From Coptis chinensis (Eukaryota; Streptophyta; Magnoliopsida; Ranunculales; Ranunculaceae), in NCBI GenBank assembly GCA_015680905.1, contig CM027384.1:75921501-75985500 (forward strand): a DNA stretch of 64,000 bases. The letters run 5' to 3'. Position numbers and translations under genes: made by a program. Below the pieces are notes generated by a model. The model saw only the letters and a program-made list of their open reading frames with translations, made no database searches and had not been told where the DNA came from. Below are positions 54,180 through 64,000 of this stretch, piece by piece; the stretch's first letter is position 1; each line of letters starts with the position of its first letter.

Positions 54180-57053
54180 AGAACATTCCATTCTATTTTA
54201 GAATAACTTAAGCATGATTTGTTTCGAAGACATATTTTGGGTAGAGTTATTGCACAAGTTAATGTTATAGAATTTCAAAAAAGAGGGCGACCTCATGCTC
54301 ATTTTCTGATCATCCTACATGAAAATGATAAAATACACAATCCTGAGGATATTGATAAAATAGTTTCTGCTGAAATTCGATCCCTGTACTAAACCTGATT
54401 TGTATAGTGCAGTAAAAAATCATATGATGCATAATGCATGCAGAACTATTAATAGGAGTGCAGTTTGTATGAAAAATGGTAGATGTAGGAGTGGATTTCC
54501 TAAGTCATTTGCACCTTCGACTTAGGATGGTATTGATTCGTATGCTACATACATGAGACGTGATAGTGGAAGACATGTTGGTAAAGGAAAATACACGTTA
54601 GACAACTGTAATGTTGTTCCGTACAATCTTTATTTGCTATTAAAATATAACTGTCATATTAATGTTGAGATCTGTTCGAGCATCACTTCAGTTAAATATT
54701 TGTATAAATATGTTTATAAAGGACCTGATCGAGTGTCATTTGGAGTTAGTACTAGACCATATCCGAGTGAGGATGAGATTTCATAGTTTGTTAATACCAG
54801 ATGGATCTGTCCCCCTTAGGCTTTTTGGCGATTGTATAAGTTTCCTTTAAATGGCATGTTTCCTTCAGTTGTTGCCTTGCAGATACATTTGCCAAATAGA
54901 CAACAAATTTCTTATTATAGTTGTGAACTTATTGAAGATATATTAGATGATGAGCACAGATTGAAAACCATGCTTACTGAGTTTTTCAAAACCAATCTTA
55001 TTAATGAGGAGGTGCGCCAATATCTTTACTTAGAGTTTCTTGAATACTTTTATTGGGATTCCACTCGTAGAGAATGGGTTCGTAGAAGTAATAAACGTAG
55101 AACAATTGGAAGGATTGCCACAATTTCTCCTATGGAAGGAGAACGATATTATTTACGTCTGTTATTGTTACATATGAGAGGTCCCACTTCTTTCAATGAG
55201 TTGCTAACAGTTAATGGTGTGCCTGTTAGTACTTTTAAAGAATCGGCTGAAAGACGGGGTTTGCTTAAGAATGATGATAGCATTAGAAGTTGTTTAAGAG
55301 AGGCTGCAAGTACACATATGCCTTTCTTTAAGAAGATTGTTTGCCATCATTCTTATTTATTGTCAGCCGAGTGGAGTAAGACAACTTTGGGATGATTTCT
55401 ACCCATTTATGATTGAAGACTACGCTCCACGAAATGATAGAAATGGTAATACTGAATTATTCATTAATCATCTTCTGAAGGACCTTGATCATATTTTGTC
55501 TGAAAAACAAAAAAGTTCTTCTGATTTTGATTTGCCAGAAATAACTGGGGACATTAATGAAGATATTGAATTAACACGGCTTATTATTGAGGAGAGATCT
55601 ATACAAATCCCTGATGAAGACCTTATGGCAATTGGGGACTTTAATGTTGAACAAAAGCAGGCTTTTGATAAGATCATTTCGATTGTTCAACAGAAACAAG
55701 ATTCTATTTTTTTTCATTGATGGTCCAGGAGGAACAAGAAAAACATTCTTATTTAGAGTACTTCTTGCATCTCTAAGAAATGATAACCATATTACAATAG
55801 CAACAGCGATGTCGGGAATTGCAGCCATAACATTACCTAGGGGAAGAACTGCACATTCGAGATTTAGCATCCCGATAACTATTGATTCATTGTCAATGTG
55901 TAACATTTCAAAACGATCTGCGCTTGCCAAGATTTTGTGTTCTGCAGATATACTTATATGGGATGAAGCAACTATGGCTTATAGATATGCATTTGAAGTT
56001 TTAGATAGAACCTTAAAAGATATCACCGACTCTAATCTCCCTTTTGGCGGAAAGGTTGTTGTTCTTGGCTGTGATTTTCGTCAGACGCTTCCTGTTGTCC
56101 CACGTTCTACTAAAGCTCAAGAGATTGACGTATGTGTTGTCAAGTCATTGTTCTGGACAAAAGTTAAGGTAATTTCTTTAACACGAAATATGCGTGCAAG
56201 AACTGATCCAATGTTTGCTGATTTCCTTTTGCGTATTGGCAATGGTAATGAGCCCTATATTGATGACGATAATATGATTAGATTGCCTGATGATATTGTC
56301 ATGCCTTGGACTAGTGAACAATCGATAAACGATTTAATAGATTTTGTTTATCATTCATTAAATATTAATGAATGTAATGAGAATTACATTATTGACAGAG
56401 CAATTTTAACATCGAGAAATGATACTGTTGATAAACCTAATAATAAGGTGATAGGACTTTTCCGAGGAGAAGAAAAGACTTATTACTCATTTGATATTGT
56501 TCCCCCTGATCTTCAAAAGTTATATCAACAAGAATTTTTAAATTCAATTGCACCAGGTGGCCTACCACCGCATCATTTAACTCTTAAAAAAGGTTGTCCA
56601 ATCATGCTTCTTAGGAATATTAATCCAAGTATAGGATTCTGTAATGGCACAAGATTTATTTGTCTACATTTTTATGATAATACTATATATGCTGAGATTT
56701 CATCTGGACAATTTAGAGGTAAGAGAGAGTTTATACCGCTTATACCTCTCAAACCAAATGTGAATGAACATATGCCATTTAGTTTTACTAGAAAACAATT
56801 TCCAATAAAACTTATTTTTGCTTTAACTATTAATAAATCAAAAGGACAAACTATTCAAAACGTAGGTATATATCTTCCTGATCATGTTTTCTCCCATAGG
56901 CAACTATATGTTGTGTTGTCAAGGTGTGTTTCACGGAATAACATCAAGATATTAGTAAAAAATGGATCCTTAAATAGATGTTGTGGAACTTATACCAGAA
57001 ATATAGTGTATCGTGACGTGTTGCTTTCAGAATATGATGACATGAGTGATTAA
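54180..57053 (+). pseudogene. Helitron Rep (HUH) domain and Pif1-family helicase
   Basis: Rep: KRGRPHAHFLIIL at 54278-54316 carries the HAH (HUH) metal motif. CMKNGRCRSGFPKSF lies at about 54467-54515, and VKYLYKYVYKG at 54690-54722 holds the Tyr positions used for nicking. Helicase: Walker A GPGGTRKTF at about 55727-55753 (Arg replaces the Gly of GTGKT), DEATMAYR, VVVLGCDFRQTLPVV, LTRNMR, TINKSKGQTIQNVG and a motif VI-like LYVVLSRCVS, stop at 57051-57053. The frame is open for 488 codons from 55587, but the upstream part has several stops (54404, 54525, 54786) and a frame change at 55715-55720. The Walker A change would abolish ATP hydrolysis. Confidence 0.88.
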
Positions 57054-58029
57054 TATTGCAAGAAAATATTGTTTATTCCTCTGCTAGCTTCAATATTTTA
57101 TTGTATGCAATGATTCCTATGTGTCTTCTTAACGTTTAGATTTAACCCATGACTACATAATATTTTTTTCCATGATGTACTGCTTTTAGATGATGACACT
57201 AGGAATGCTTAATATTGAAAATCTTCGTAGTTCATTATTAATTTTTCCTTGTTTTATTATTTATATTTCTACATATTTTCTATATTTTTCTATATAAAAT
57301 ATAATGTGCTCTCTTTACGTAGTGCGTTCAGTGGCAGATTGTATGTATTTATTCCTATACGTCTCATTTTTTAAAACATTTAACCCATGACTATCACCAT
57401 AATTAATATAAAAAAGTTTTTATCTCCGCCAATGCAAAATCCGTTCTTGCATTGCTGGTCCCAAGCCCAGATAAAAGAGGAGGGACAACAACTTTACTAT
57501 GTTTTTCTATGTTCTTAATTGTACAAAGTCGGAATCACACGACTAATAGCTACGCCTTGGTTTTGCCTACTTGGCTTCTCGACCATATATATCAAAATGG
57601 TATCTATGGTTAGTGTAGCCAGTAACGACTTTCTTGATGTTGTTGTTATGGATTTTCAACTACACGTTTACAGTGGAAAAAATCAAATTAGACAAACTTA
57701 ACATGCAAGTGTGGCCTATCCCAAGATATAGTTTTCATGTAAGTTGTCCTATTTCTTCTAATCAACTTATAACTGTGACTGTGATTAGTATTTTAAGCTT
57801 AATGGTTCTTGATTTGTGTGTGTACGTACATAATACACATTAGAGTCTAAAAAAAACATATCGAAAGCTTGATTGAGAAAGCTATACAGGGCGCTGCATT
57901 GAAAGGAACAAAAGTCATAACATTTGACCTACTAAACCAGGTTAGTTATTTAGTAGCATCTTAAACCAGATACGATTTCTTTTTGTAAGTTATTATGCAT
58001 CGGTTAATTGCATTATACTTCTTTCGATA
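57054..58029. other. Region downstream of the Helitron helicase, no gene recognised
   Basis: AT-rich. Short frames at 57519-57701 and 57634-57843 lack domains. No GC-rich hairpin plus CTAG was found, so it is unknown whether this is still Helitron. Confidence 0.4.
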
Positions 58030-58030
58030 G

Positions 58031-58147
58031 GGGGAGGACCTAAACAAAAATGGATGGACAAGTTCTTCATGGCCAGGAGCTGACAGTTGTGTTTGCAGAG
58101 GAAACCAGAAAGAAACCTGGTGAGATGAGGGCAAGGGAACGACAAAG
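58031..58147 (+). pseudogene. Single exon of an SR splicing factor (SCL30A/SCL33-like RRM end)
   Basis: MDGQVLHGQELTVVFAEETR and KKPGEMRARERQR match the end of the RRM and start of the RS region in plant SCL-type SR proteins, which usually read MDG-(Q/Y)-L-GRELTVVFAEENRKKP. The exon keeps an acceptor (TTCGATAG|GG at 58029-58030) and donor (CAAAG|GTAAAC at 58147-58148). Bases just before the ATG are out of frame (TAA at 58041). No other SR exon is visible nearby, so it is an isolated, probably captured, gene fragment. It may lie inside the Helitron. Confidence 0.75.
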
Positions 58148-58159
58148 GTAAACTTGGGA

Positions 58160-58815
58160 TTTATGTTTTTTTTAAAATCTTTGATACTGCATGTATTTTC
58201 CTAGGTTTGCTGCTTTGGTTCATGATTTGTTTGAGAAGTGTGTTTGACCTTGCCTTTTTTTGTGTTTAAGATGGTATATGGATGATGTAGATAGATGATG
58301 GTCGTTAAACAAAATAGAAGCGTATCAAAACCTAATTATCCCTCAATAAGTAAATGATGAGTAGGGTATCGTTCAACTTTTAAGTGTATGTTTATATGAA
58401 GGACATGACTAGAAAGGTGGTTTGAGGGATTAAAAACTATGATTATAGATATTGTAGATTCTAATGCTAAACTAAACTAAACTAAATAAACTATTGAGAA
58501 TTTATAGGAGAGGGAATTCAAGAGATTAGAATCCACCGATACTTTTGACCTGTGACCTTATGCTTCATGGTTGTTCTCACAAGTAGACTATAATTAGGTA
58601 ATCGAGCGAGTGCCGATGCCCTCTTGGACAAAACATCGTTAATGAATAACTCTACTTAAGGTTGTTCCTATGTTTATGCTATTAATATATTCTTTCCTTT
58701 TATATGTATGAGTTTGGGCAGCTATTTAATGAATCACCATCTAAGGCAAACACAAGGAATACTTCCCTTACTCTAAAACACTACACAACTAGAAGAAAAG
58801 TAGAGAATAATAGTA
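58160..58815. other. No gene recognised
   Basis: AT-rich sequence without supported coding, RNA gene or terminal repeat. A CTAAACTAAACTAAATAAAC short repeat occurs near 58472-58490. Confidence 0.35.
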
Positions 58816-58819
58816 TAAT

Positions 58820-58965
58820 ATTCAATTACAATAAATAAAACTCTATTCTAGCATTATATTCAATTGCAATAAATAAAAGCATGTCACTAGCAAATATTCA
58901 ATTGCAATAAATAAAACCCTAAACTAGCATGATATTCGATTGTAATAAATAAAATCCTTAATCTA
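58820..58965 (+). repeat. ~45-50 bp tandem repeat, three units
   Basis: ATATTCAATTGCAATAAATA-type units followed by AAAnCnCTAnnCTAGCA recur at about 58828, 58855, 58897 and 58932 with changes. Confidence 0.75.
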
Positions 58966-59427
58966 TACTTCCATCCCCTGGTCTAGGAAATGAAACTAAT
59001 AACTAAAAACATAAAGAACTAACCTGATTGGAGAATACCATGAACCAGAAGAATCAACGAACCCTAAGCACCGACTTCATCTTCTCCCTTGAAGGAGAAG
59101 ATTAGCCTTCCATAAATAAGGAAGAACACGAAGAAATAGAAAAATGAAGAGTCGAAGAACATAAGACTAGAAAGACTAATTTATTAAGACTCGACTAGTT
59201 AAAACCGAATATTTTATTATTAATCTCTCTCTGCCTCAAGTTCTGGAGACAAGAATATAAGTGAATTGGCAAATTACATTAGGCACTTAGGTCCTCTTTT
59301 TATAGGGGTTACAATGAGTTCTAGAAGCATTCCAAGCCGCCATTTGTTTCCTAATACAAATCAACTTCTTTCAGAGTCCAACTTCATCTCCAAAACTGAG
59401 AAGGAGTGGCTACAGTGTCGTTTTATG

Positions 59428-59548
59428 CGTCTGGACTCACGATCCTTGCGTCCCAGATGCGAGCATTGCATCTGGACGCACAATCCTTGCGTCCCAGATG
59501 CGACCATTGCGTCTGGATGCACGATCCATGCATCCCAGATGCGGAAGT
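59428..59548 (+). repeat. ~41 bp tandem repeat, three units, each able to form a hairpin
   Basis: GCGTCTGGACTCACGATCCT, TGCGTCCCAGATGCGAGCAT and relatives recur three times. CATCTGG and CCAGATG within each unit are inverted, so the RNA could fold into a chain of stems. Confidence 0.85.
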
Positions 59549-60769
59549 CTATTTTCCCTATTTTGCTCTATCCTTCTATCCTCTTTTGCTGGCTTTGGTC
59601 CAAACAACAAATCCTTTGGCCTTGGGCTTCCAAATAGGCTTTAAAATAGGTCCAAGTCACATATTTAATAGCTTCAATTCCTTGGCCTTCTCCATGATTG
59701 TCCACGAGCTTTCCATGTGATTCTTAATGCTCTGAATTGCTCCGTTTTACCCGTTTTCTCTAATATTCCACAAAACTCTCTTTTTCACCTGTAGAATCAT
59801 AAAACACGACTTACAAGCATTGTTAGTCCACTAAGATGGCTAAACAAGAGGTATAATCGAGGGTTAAATTGCACTTTTTGATCACTTATCACAACTCCCA
59901 ACTAGCCTTTTGCTAGTCTCTTAGCAAATAAGATAAAAAAAATACATAAGTGATCAAAATCACATCCTAATAACAAAAATAAAATCCTAACTCACTTTCA
60001 CAGGCATCGCGATTGCATTTACCATATGCAACAAGGCTTTAAACCTTTAAGTTCCCCAAAAAGGATGAGTTATAGTCTTGTGAGGGTTTTCAGGTGATAT
60101 ACCCACAAAATCAATCAATAGCAAGTTTAAGAATGATAGTATTTTTCAGAGAGAGAAATTCCTTACCCACTTAGTGCTTACTCCAATAGACGGTCTCCAT
60201 TGCTAACTACATTGCTGGAAAGACTCATAGATTATGATGAGAGATAGTAAAAATGGACAAAATTCTCAATCAAGGCTTATGTGTGTACTTAGTCAATCTC
60301 CTATACTCTCCTATCCAAGAAACGGAGTCCCTAGTTTACCTTTAGACAGATAATCTCGACTTTCAATTCTCACTGGTCATACTTTCATAAAAGAATCTCT
60401 CAGAAGATGGTATACTATTTTATCTCATATATATGGGGAAAAGAATAATGAATACGAACATCCCACATACTATCTTGAAAAACAGACTTCTAGATGACAG
60501 TAATATCATGGAAAGAATGTCAATCACATATGAAGTGTCGAGTCCTTCACTTTAGCATCCTCTCACCTATTCTAGACTTCGTACCATATTGTTGTGATAA
60601 GTCATGGGTTGTAACTTAGCTTGGGTATTGGTTTATGAAGGAAAGGTAAAAAGGATTCAAAGGTTGTTTCTGAAAAACACTAAGGGTTTTGCTTCATTCT
60701 TTGGAAAATTTATTCAAATTACGTATTCTGGAGAAAATTCTTCCTTTGTCTTAGTTTTTCCATCCATTC

Positions 60770-60770
<1 letters not shown>
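59549..60770 (-). other. Non-coding retroelement-like sequence hosting non-LTR copy C
   Basis: No coding. Together with 63086-64000 it is probably the 3' internal region of an Athila/Ogre-type Ty3/Gypsy element on the minus strand. Support: the minus strand at 63955-63905 reads ATTGAGGACAATGCATATGC then AAGTTGGGGGAGGG, the 'GAGGACAATG...TGGGGGAGGG' signature found after pol in those elements. LTRs are not visible here. Confidence 0.45.
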
Positions 60771-60807
<37 letters not shown>

Positions 60808-63085
60808 GAAATTTTATTAATCTTGATAAAGAATTTTACAAATAATTAGGACAAGCGTGCAACAAGCTGCGCCACAAGTCCTTTCTGAATAACAAATCCT
60901 ATTCTTCTAAAAACAAACTCGTTAGAACCAGCAATCATAACATTATTGTCCATAACTTTCTGAAGTCTCTTGAGAAGCTCAACAGACTATTGTTCTAAGA
61001 AACCGAAAGTGTTGAAACTAAACGGAATGAAATAATGCTGGTTAGCCGCGCAAACTTCCGCATGCTTCTCCATCTTCCCTGTCGCTGCTCTCTTAGCTGC
61101 TTCCACCACCTCAAAGACTCCATTCCCAAGCCCTACCAACGGAGAGGCTCCAGTTACATTAACACATGCATGTCTCCCCTCAGACCAACTGTATATTAAT
61201 ACATCTGCAGGGCGGAGTGTAGATCGTCCCTCATTCGGATCGGTGAAAAATTCACGGGAGCCTCCTTCTTCACTTGTGTTTTGACCTTCCAAAAATGCAT
61301 CACATAAAATATCCGACATGATCATGTCAGTATTTGAAACCTGGAAAATATCTACAGTGTGCTGCACGGTCCCTGAAAGCATCTAGTCTACTCTTTTTAC
61401 AAACAGGGCATAGACCACCATCAGAGTACAAAGGAATCATGAGACGGTACCGGAGAATAGAACGATACTCCACCGATGGCATACGCTGTCCAAGTCCCTC
61501 CATCGGAATGGCAAGTAGAAAATCATTTGCATGTTCTGACTTCAAGCATCTAATGACTGCTTTCTGACGAGCAGATAACACAAACTCCCTCTCAAGACCA
61601 GCAACAATCTTACTATAGAACGCTTCTGCCAAAACTTTGTGTGGTTTTGAGGGGACGGTAGCATTCCCAGCCATAGAACTAAGGTCAAAATCGGGTAGAC
61701 AAAGACTCAATGCACTACTAGCAACATCAAGAATCTCATCCAAAAGCACTGGCCCACAACTCCTAAGAATGTGGTTCTGAAGCTCAAAAGTCTGACAACG
61801 GGAGGCCACAAAAGCAAAAGTAGAGACATCAGTGGCACAATAAATACCTAACTCATCCAGATGTAATGGGAGTGTCGATAAACGCCACTGCAAATCACCG
61901 AAGTTAGGACCATCAGAAACCATAATACCCTGGAGAACACTGCGGAGATGCTGATCAAAAGTCTTAGCTGCCTCTCTAAAAAGGGATGGTGGACAAGTAC
62001 GAATCGCAAATACCAACTTAGAGAGCCCAGCACAAGCACGTAAGAAAGCTAACTCACACTGTGGATCGTCTAATATAGCTAAACGGTCCATCAAAGTCAC
62101 AACCTTTTCAACACGCTTGCAAGCAAGGCCCCTGACAAAGGATGGATCAGTGCTGACCGCACCTCCAAGCCACCTGACTCCCTGTTGAAGACGGGACAAA
62201 TCTGAAGGAAAGAGACCAGGAGTGGAGCGACGTGGATCCAATGATGGCCAAAATAGCTCAGTTTTAGCCACATTAGGAACCAGCCCATAAGGTCCTTCTT
62301 CCTTAATCATACCCAAAGCTGTCGCCACCTATTTTGTATCTCCAATCAGAGTCCCATCATCTAAATACCAAGCATGTAGCAACAACTGACAACTGGACTG
62401 GATCCGCAGAATCAGGGGATGCAACACCAGTGCAAATAGAAGGGGACCCAAAGGGTCACCTTGCTGGACCCCAGTAGCAGACCATATGTAGCTATCCCCC
62501 ATATATAACCTCGCAGGTTGGCAATACAAGTACTCAACCCAAGGAGCAATAGCTGGGCAACGGATACGAACCTTTCTCAACATAGTAGTCCGATCAACCA
62601 TCTTAAAAGCATTCTGAAAATCTACAAGCAGCATCGAAAGAGAGGTACTGTCACAGTTAGCATACACTATGCGGTTGACAGCATGCAAAATCGCTTCTGC
62701 ACCACCAGAAACACTAACCCCATACTAAAAATCCTGCAAGTATCCTACCACATCTTGGGAAACTCCTTTCATAGCAATCTTGGAGACCAAGCGACGCCAA
62801 ACCATCCCCATAGCTATAGGATGAATACTATTATCTAGCTTGAGAAGTGGAGGAAGCGGAGCACTCGCAATGAATTCCGCTAACGGCTGTGGACATCGTC
62901 CCTGTTACCAAAGATTCACCACGGGGGTCAATGCATCTAGCAAATCAGACGATATAGCTGCTGCATCACCACTCATGGCATCCAACAAATGCTGAGCTCG
63001 TAGACCATCACGACCACAAGAAGTACCCTTCAAAAATGACCTAATACATAACAATAGGGCATCTCTCTTCTAGCAGTGGTATATC
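60771..63085 (-). pseudogene. Non-LTR retrotransposon copy C (RT plus nuclease-like region), 5'-truncated
   Basis: Minus strand. Begins in the palm-proximal region (SCGRDGLRAQHLLDAMSG, about 63020) and runs through VWRRLVSKIAMKG, LLVDFQNAFKMVD (motif A), QQGDPLGPLLFALVLHPLI (motif B), WYLDDGTLIGD (motif C) and a long open thumb (62328-61327), then CPVCKKSRLDAFRDRAAHC. After a frameshift near 61380 comes RPADVLIYSWSEGRHACVNV. The 3' UTR ends in about 36 T on the plus strand (60771-60806), the poly-A tail. Stops: TAA near 62904, TAG at 62725-62727, TAG near 62337, TAG near 60990. This copy retains the longest uninterrupted RT-thumb frame, so it is the best template for comparisons. Confidence 0.85.
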
Positions 63086-64000
63086 CTTAATTAGTACTAG
63101 ATATGTATGTTTTCCACTAGCTTCTTTCACTTAGAATAGAATGATGATCTTCATTGTATCTCTCTAATATTTCCTTGTAATCTTTCTTTTGTGCTCTTTC
63201 TTCCTCCTTATGCCCCTCGTATTCTCAGAAACATATAGGTATGGCTGATAAAGGTTTTGGCTATACTTCTTGTCTGGAGTTGGGTAAAGGGTAAAGGGTT
63301 TTATGAAAGAAAATGGCTTATTGTAAGGCTCAAAAGGGTTTAACATGATGGTCATACTAGGTGGGATAAAGGCCAAATGGGTTCACTACTTGACTTATCA
63401 GTATGATACTCTGTTTTGAATAGACTACAAGACCTAATGGTTATCTCCCCAGTTGATGTCACTTCGTGATTAACCAAATCAACAAATAATGAGACTATAT
63501 TACAACGACATAAAGAACTGAAAGATGTTGAGTCACTAAGACTCGGATTTTTCGTAAGAACTCTCCAAAGAATGGGTATAAAGCTCAAGTCTCATGGGCT
63601 AAGTCTAAAAAATTCTACTTCCAGTTTACTAGGGGTTAAATCTCTCTTCTAGCAAAAGTACACAAAACTGACCAAGTACTATGGTCGTGCCTTGATAAAG
63701 AATTCTATGAACAAGAACTATGTCCAAGCATAATAAATAGTCTAAGTGGTAATGAAATCAACAATATCAATTATTCATTAAACTCAACACTAAGTAGTAG
63801 AGAATATAAACTCATCATTAAAATTCATTTTTCTTATGCTATTGATATAGAAAAATAAAAAATATTTTTATTTTTGAAAACTAATTTTTGAAATTCATTT
63901 CAAAAGTACACCCTCCCCCAACTTAGCATATGCATTGTCCTCAATGTATAGAAATTAAGTAAATGAAATGAATGAGAGAAAGGGAAGATGTTACCATTGA
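63086..64000 (-). other. Non-coding, probable Athila/Ogre-type post-pol region (minus strand)
   Basis: No supported gene. CCCTCCCCCAACTTAGCATA at 63911-63930, then TGCATTGTCCTCAATG, gives on the minus strand the purine-rich motif described at 59549-60770. Otherwise AT-rich with small meaningless frames. Confidence 0.45.

Larger units (their letters stand above)
47141..57053 (+). mobile_element. Decayed autonomous-type (Rep/Pif1) Helitron with nested insertions
   Basis: Candidate 5' end A|TCTTATATATAATGGGAAA at 47141. The interior encodes a Helitron N-terminal domain, HUH Rep domain and Pif1-family helicase in plus orientation through 57053. A hAT element (49593-50586) and a TG...CA element (51320-54179) interrupt it. 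The 3' hairpin/CTAG end was not found downstream with confidence, so the right limit given is the end of coding. Multiple stops make it inactive. Confidence 0.75.

Noticed and set aside
57519-57843. Small plus-strand frames after the Helitron helicase
   Set aside because: No RPA/SSB-like or other domain is recognisable.

Overview
The window is plant nuclear DNA, most likely from a eudicot. The support is Tat-lineage and chromovirus-like Ty3/Gypsy elements, plant RepHel-type Helitron remnants, hAT, Mutator and Tourist-type MITEs, an ABCC (MRP) transporter locus with plant-style exons and GT-AG introns, and captured pieces of plant ribosomal protein L17 and an SR splicing factor. I cannot name the species. 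No gene in the window looks fully intact. It is one damaged host transporter locus embedded in several layers of nested transposable elements.

Layout. 1-2228: 5' end of a minus-strand Tat-lineage Ty3/Gypsy element (LTR, primer site, gag, protease), running off the left edge. About 2.96-8.69 kb: an AT-rich region with two blocks of a ~55 bp tandem repeat, an intronless RPL17 pseudogene and a hAT MITE, ending in a textbook Helitron 3' terminus at 8692. 9.2-34.3 kb: an ABCC transporter locus (TMD0-TMD1-NBD1-TMD2-NBD2). A 10.45 kb Tat retrotransposon (9728-20179, 5 bp TSD) interrupts its first exon. The intron after NBD1 holds a MITE filled with at least three further elements. The NBD1 exon and adjoining intron are duplicated (21249-22062 and 29581-30385). 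Between the copies lies a mosaic that includes an inverted TMD2 exon. The 3' half (30529-34285) keeps all its splice sites but has a nonsense codon and a one-base insertion.

34286-41415: a degraded LTR retrotransposon whose 5' LTR begins directly after the ABCC stop codon. Two copies (A and B) of a non-LTR retrotransposon have landed inside it. That family combines N-terminal zinc-finger-like motifs, a reverse transcriptase with a YLDD core, a C-terminal Cys/His motif and a region resembling a PD-(D/E)XK (restriction-like) nuclease. A third copy (C) lies on the minus strand at 60771-63085. 41.8-45.0 kb: two related Helitron-like 5' ends and a hAT MITE. 45.2-45.8 kb: an inverted repeat around poly-T and (TA)n. 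47.1-57.05 kb: a decayed Rep/Pif1 Helitron, interrupted by a hAT element (49593-50586) and a 2.86 kb TG/CA-type element (51320-54179). 58.03 kb: one exon of an SR splicing factor. 58.8-64 kb: mostly non-coding sequence that looks like an Athila/Ogre-type internal region on the minus strand, hosting copy C.

The genes do not form a pathway. The biology is insertion, duplication and capture: retrotransposons dismantling an ABCC gene, Helitrons carrying host gene fragments, and a non-LTR family whose endonuclease arrangement would be unusual for a flowering plant.
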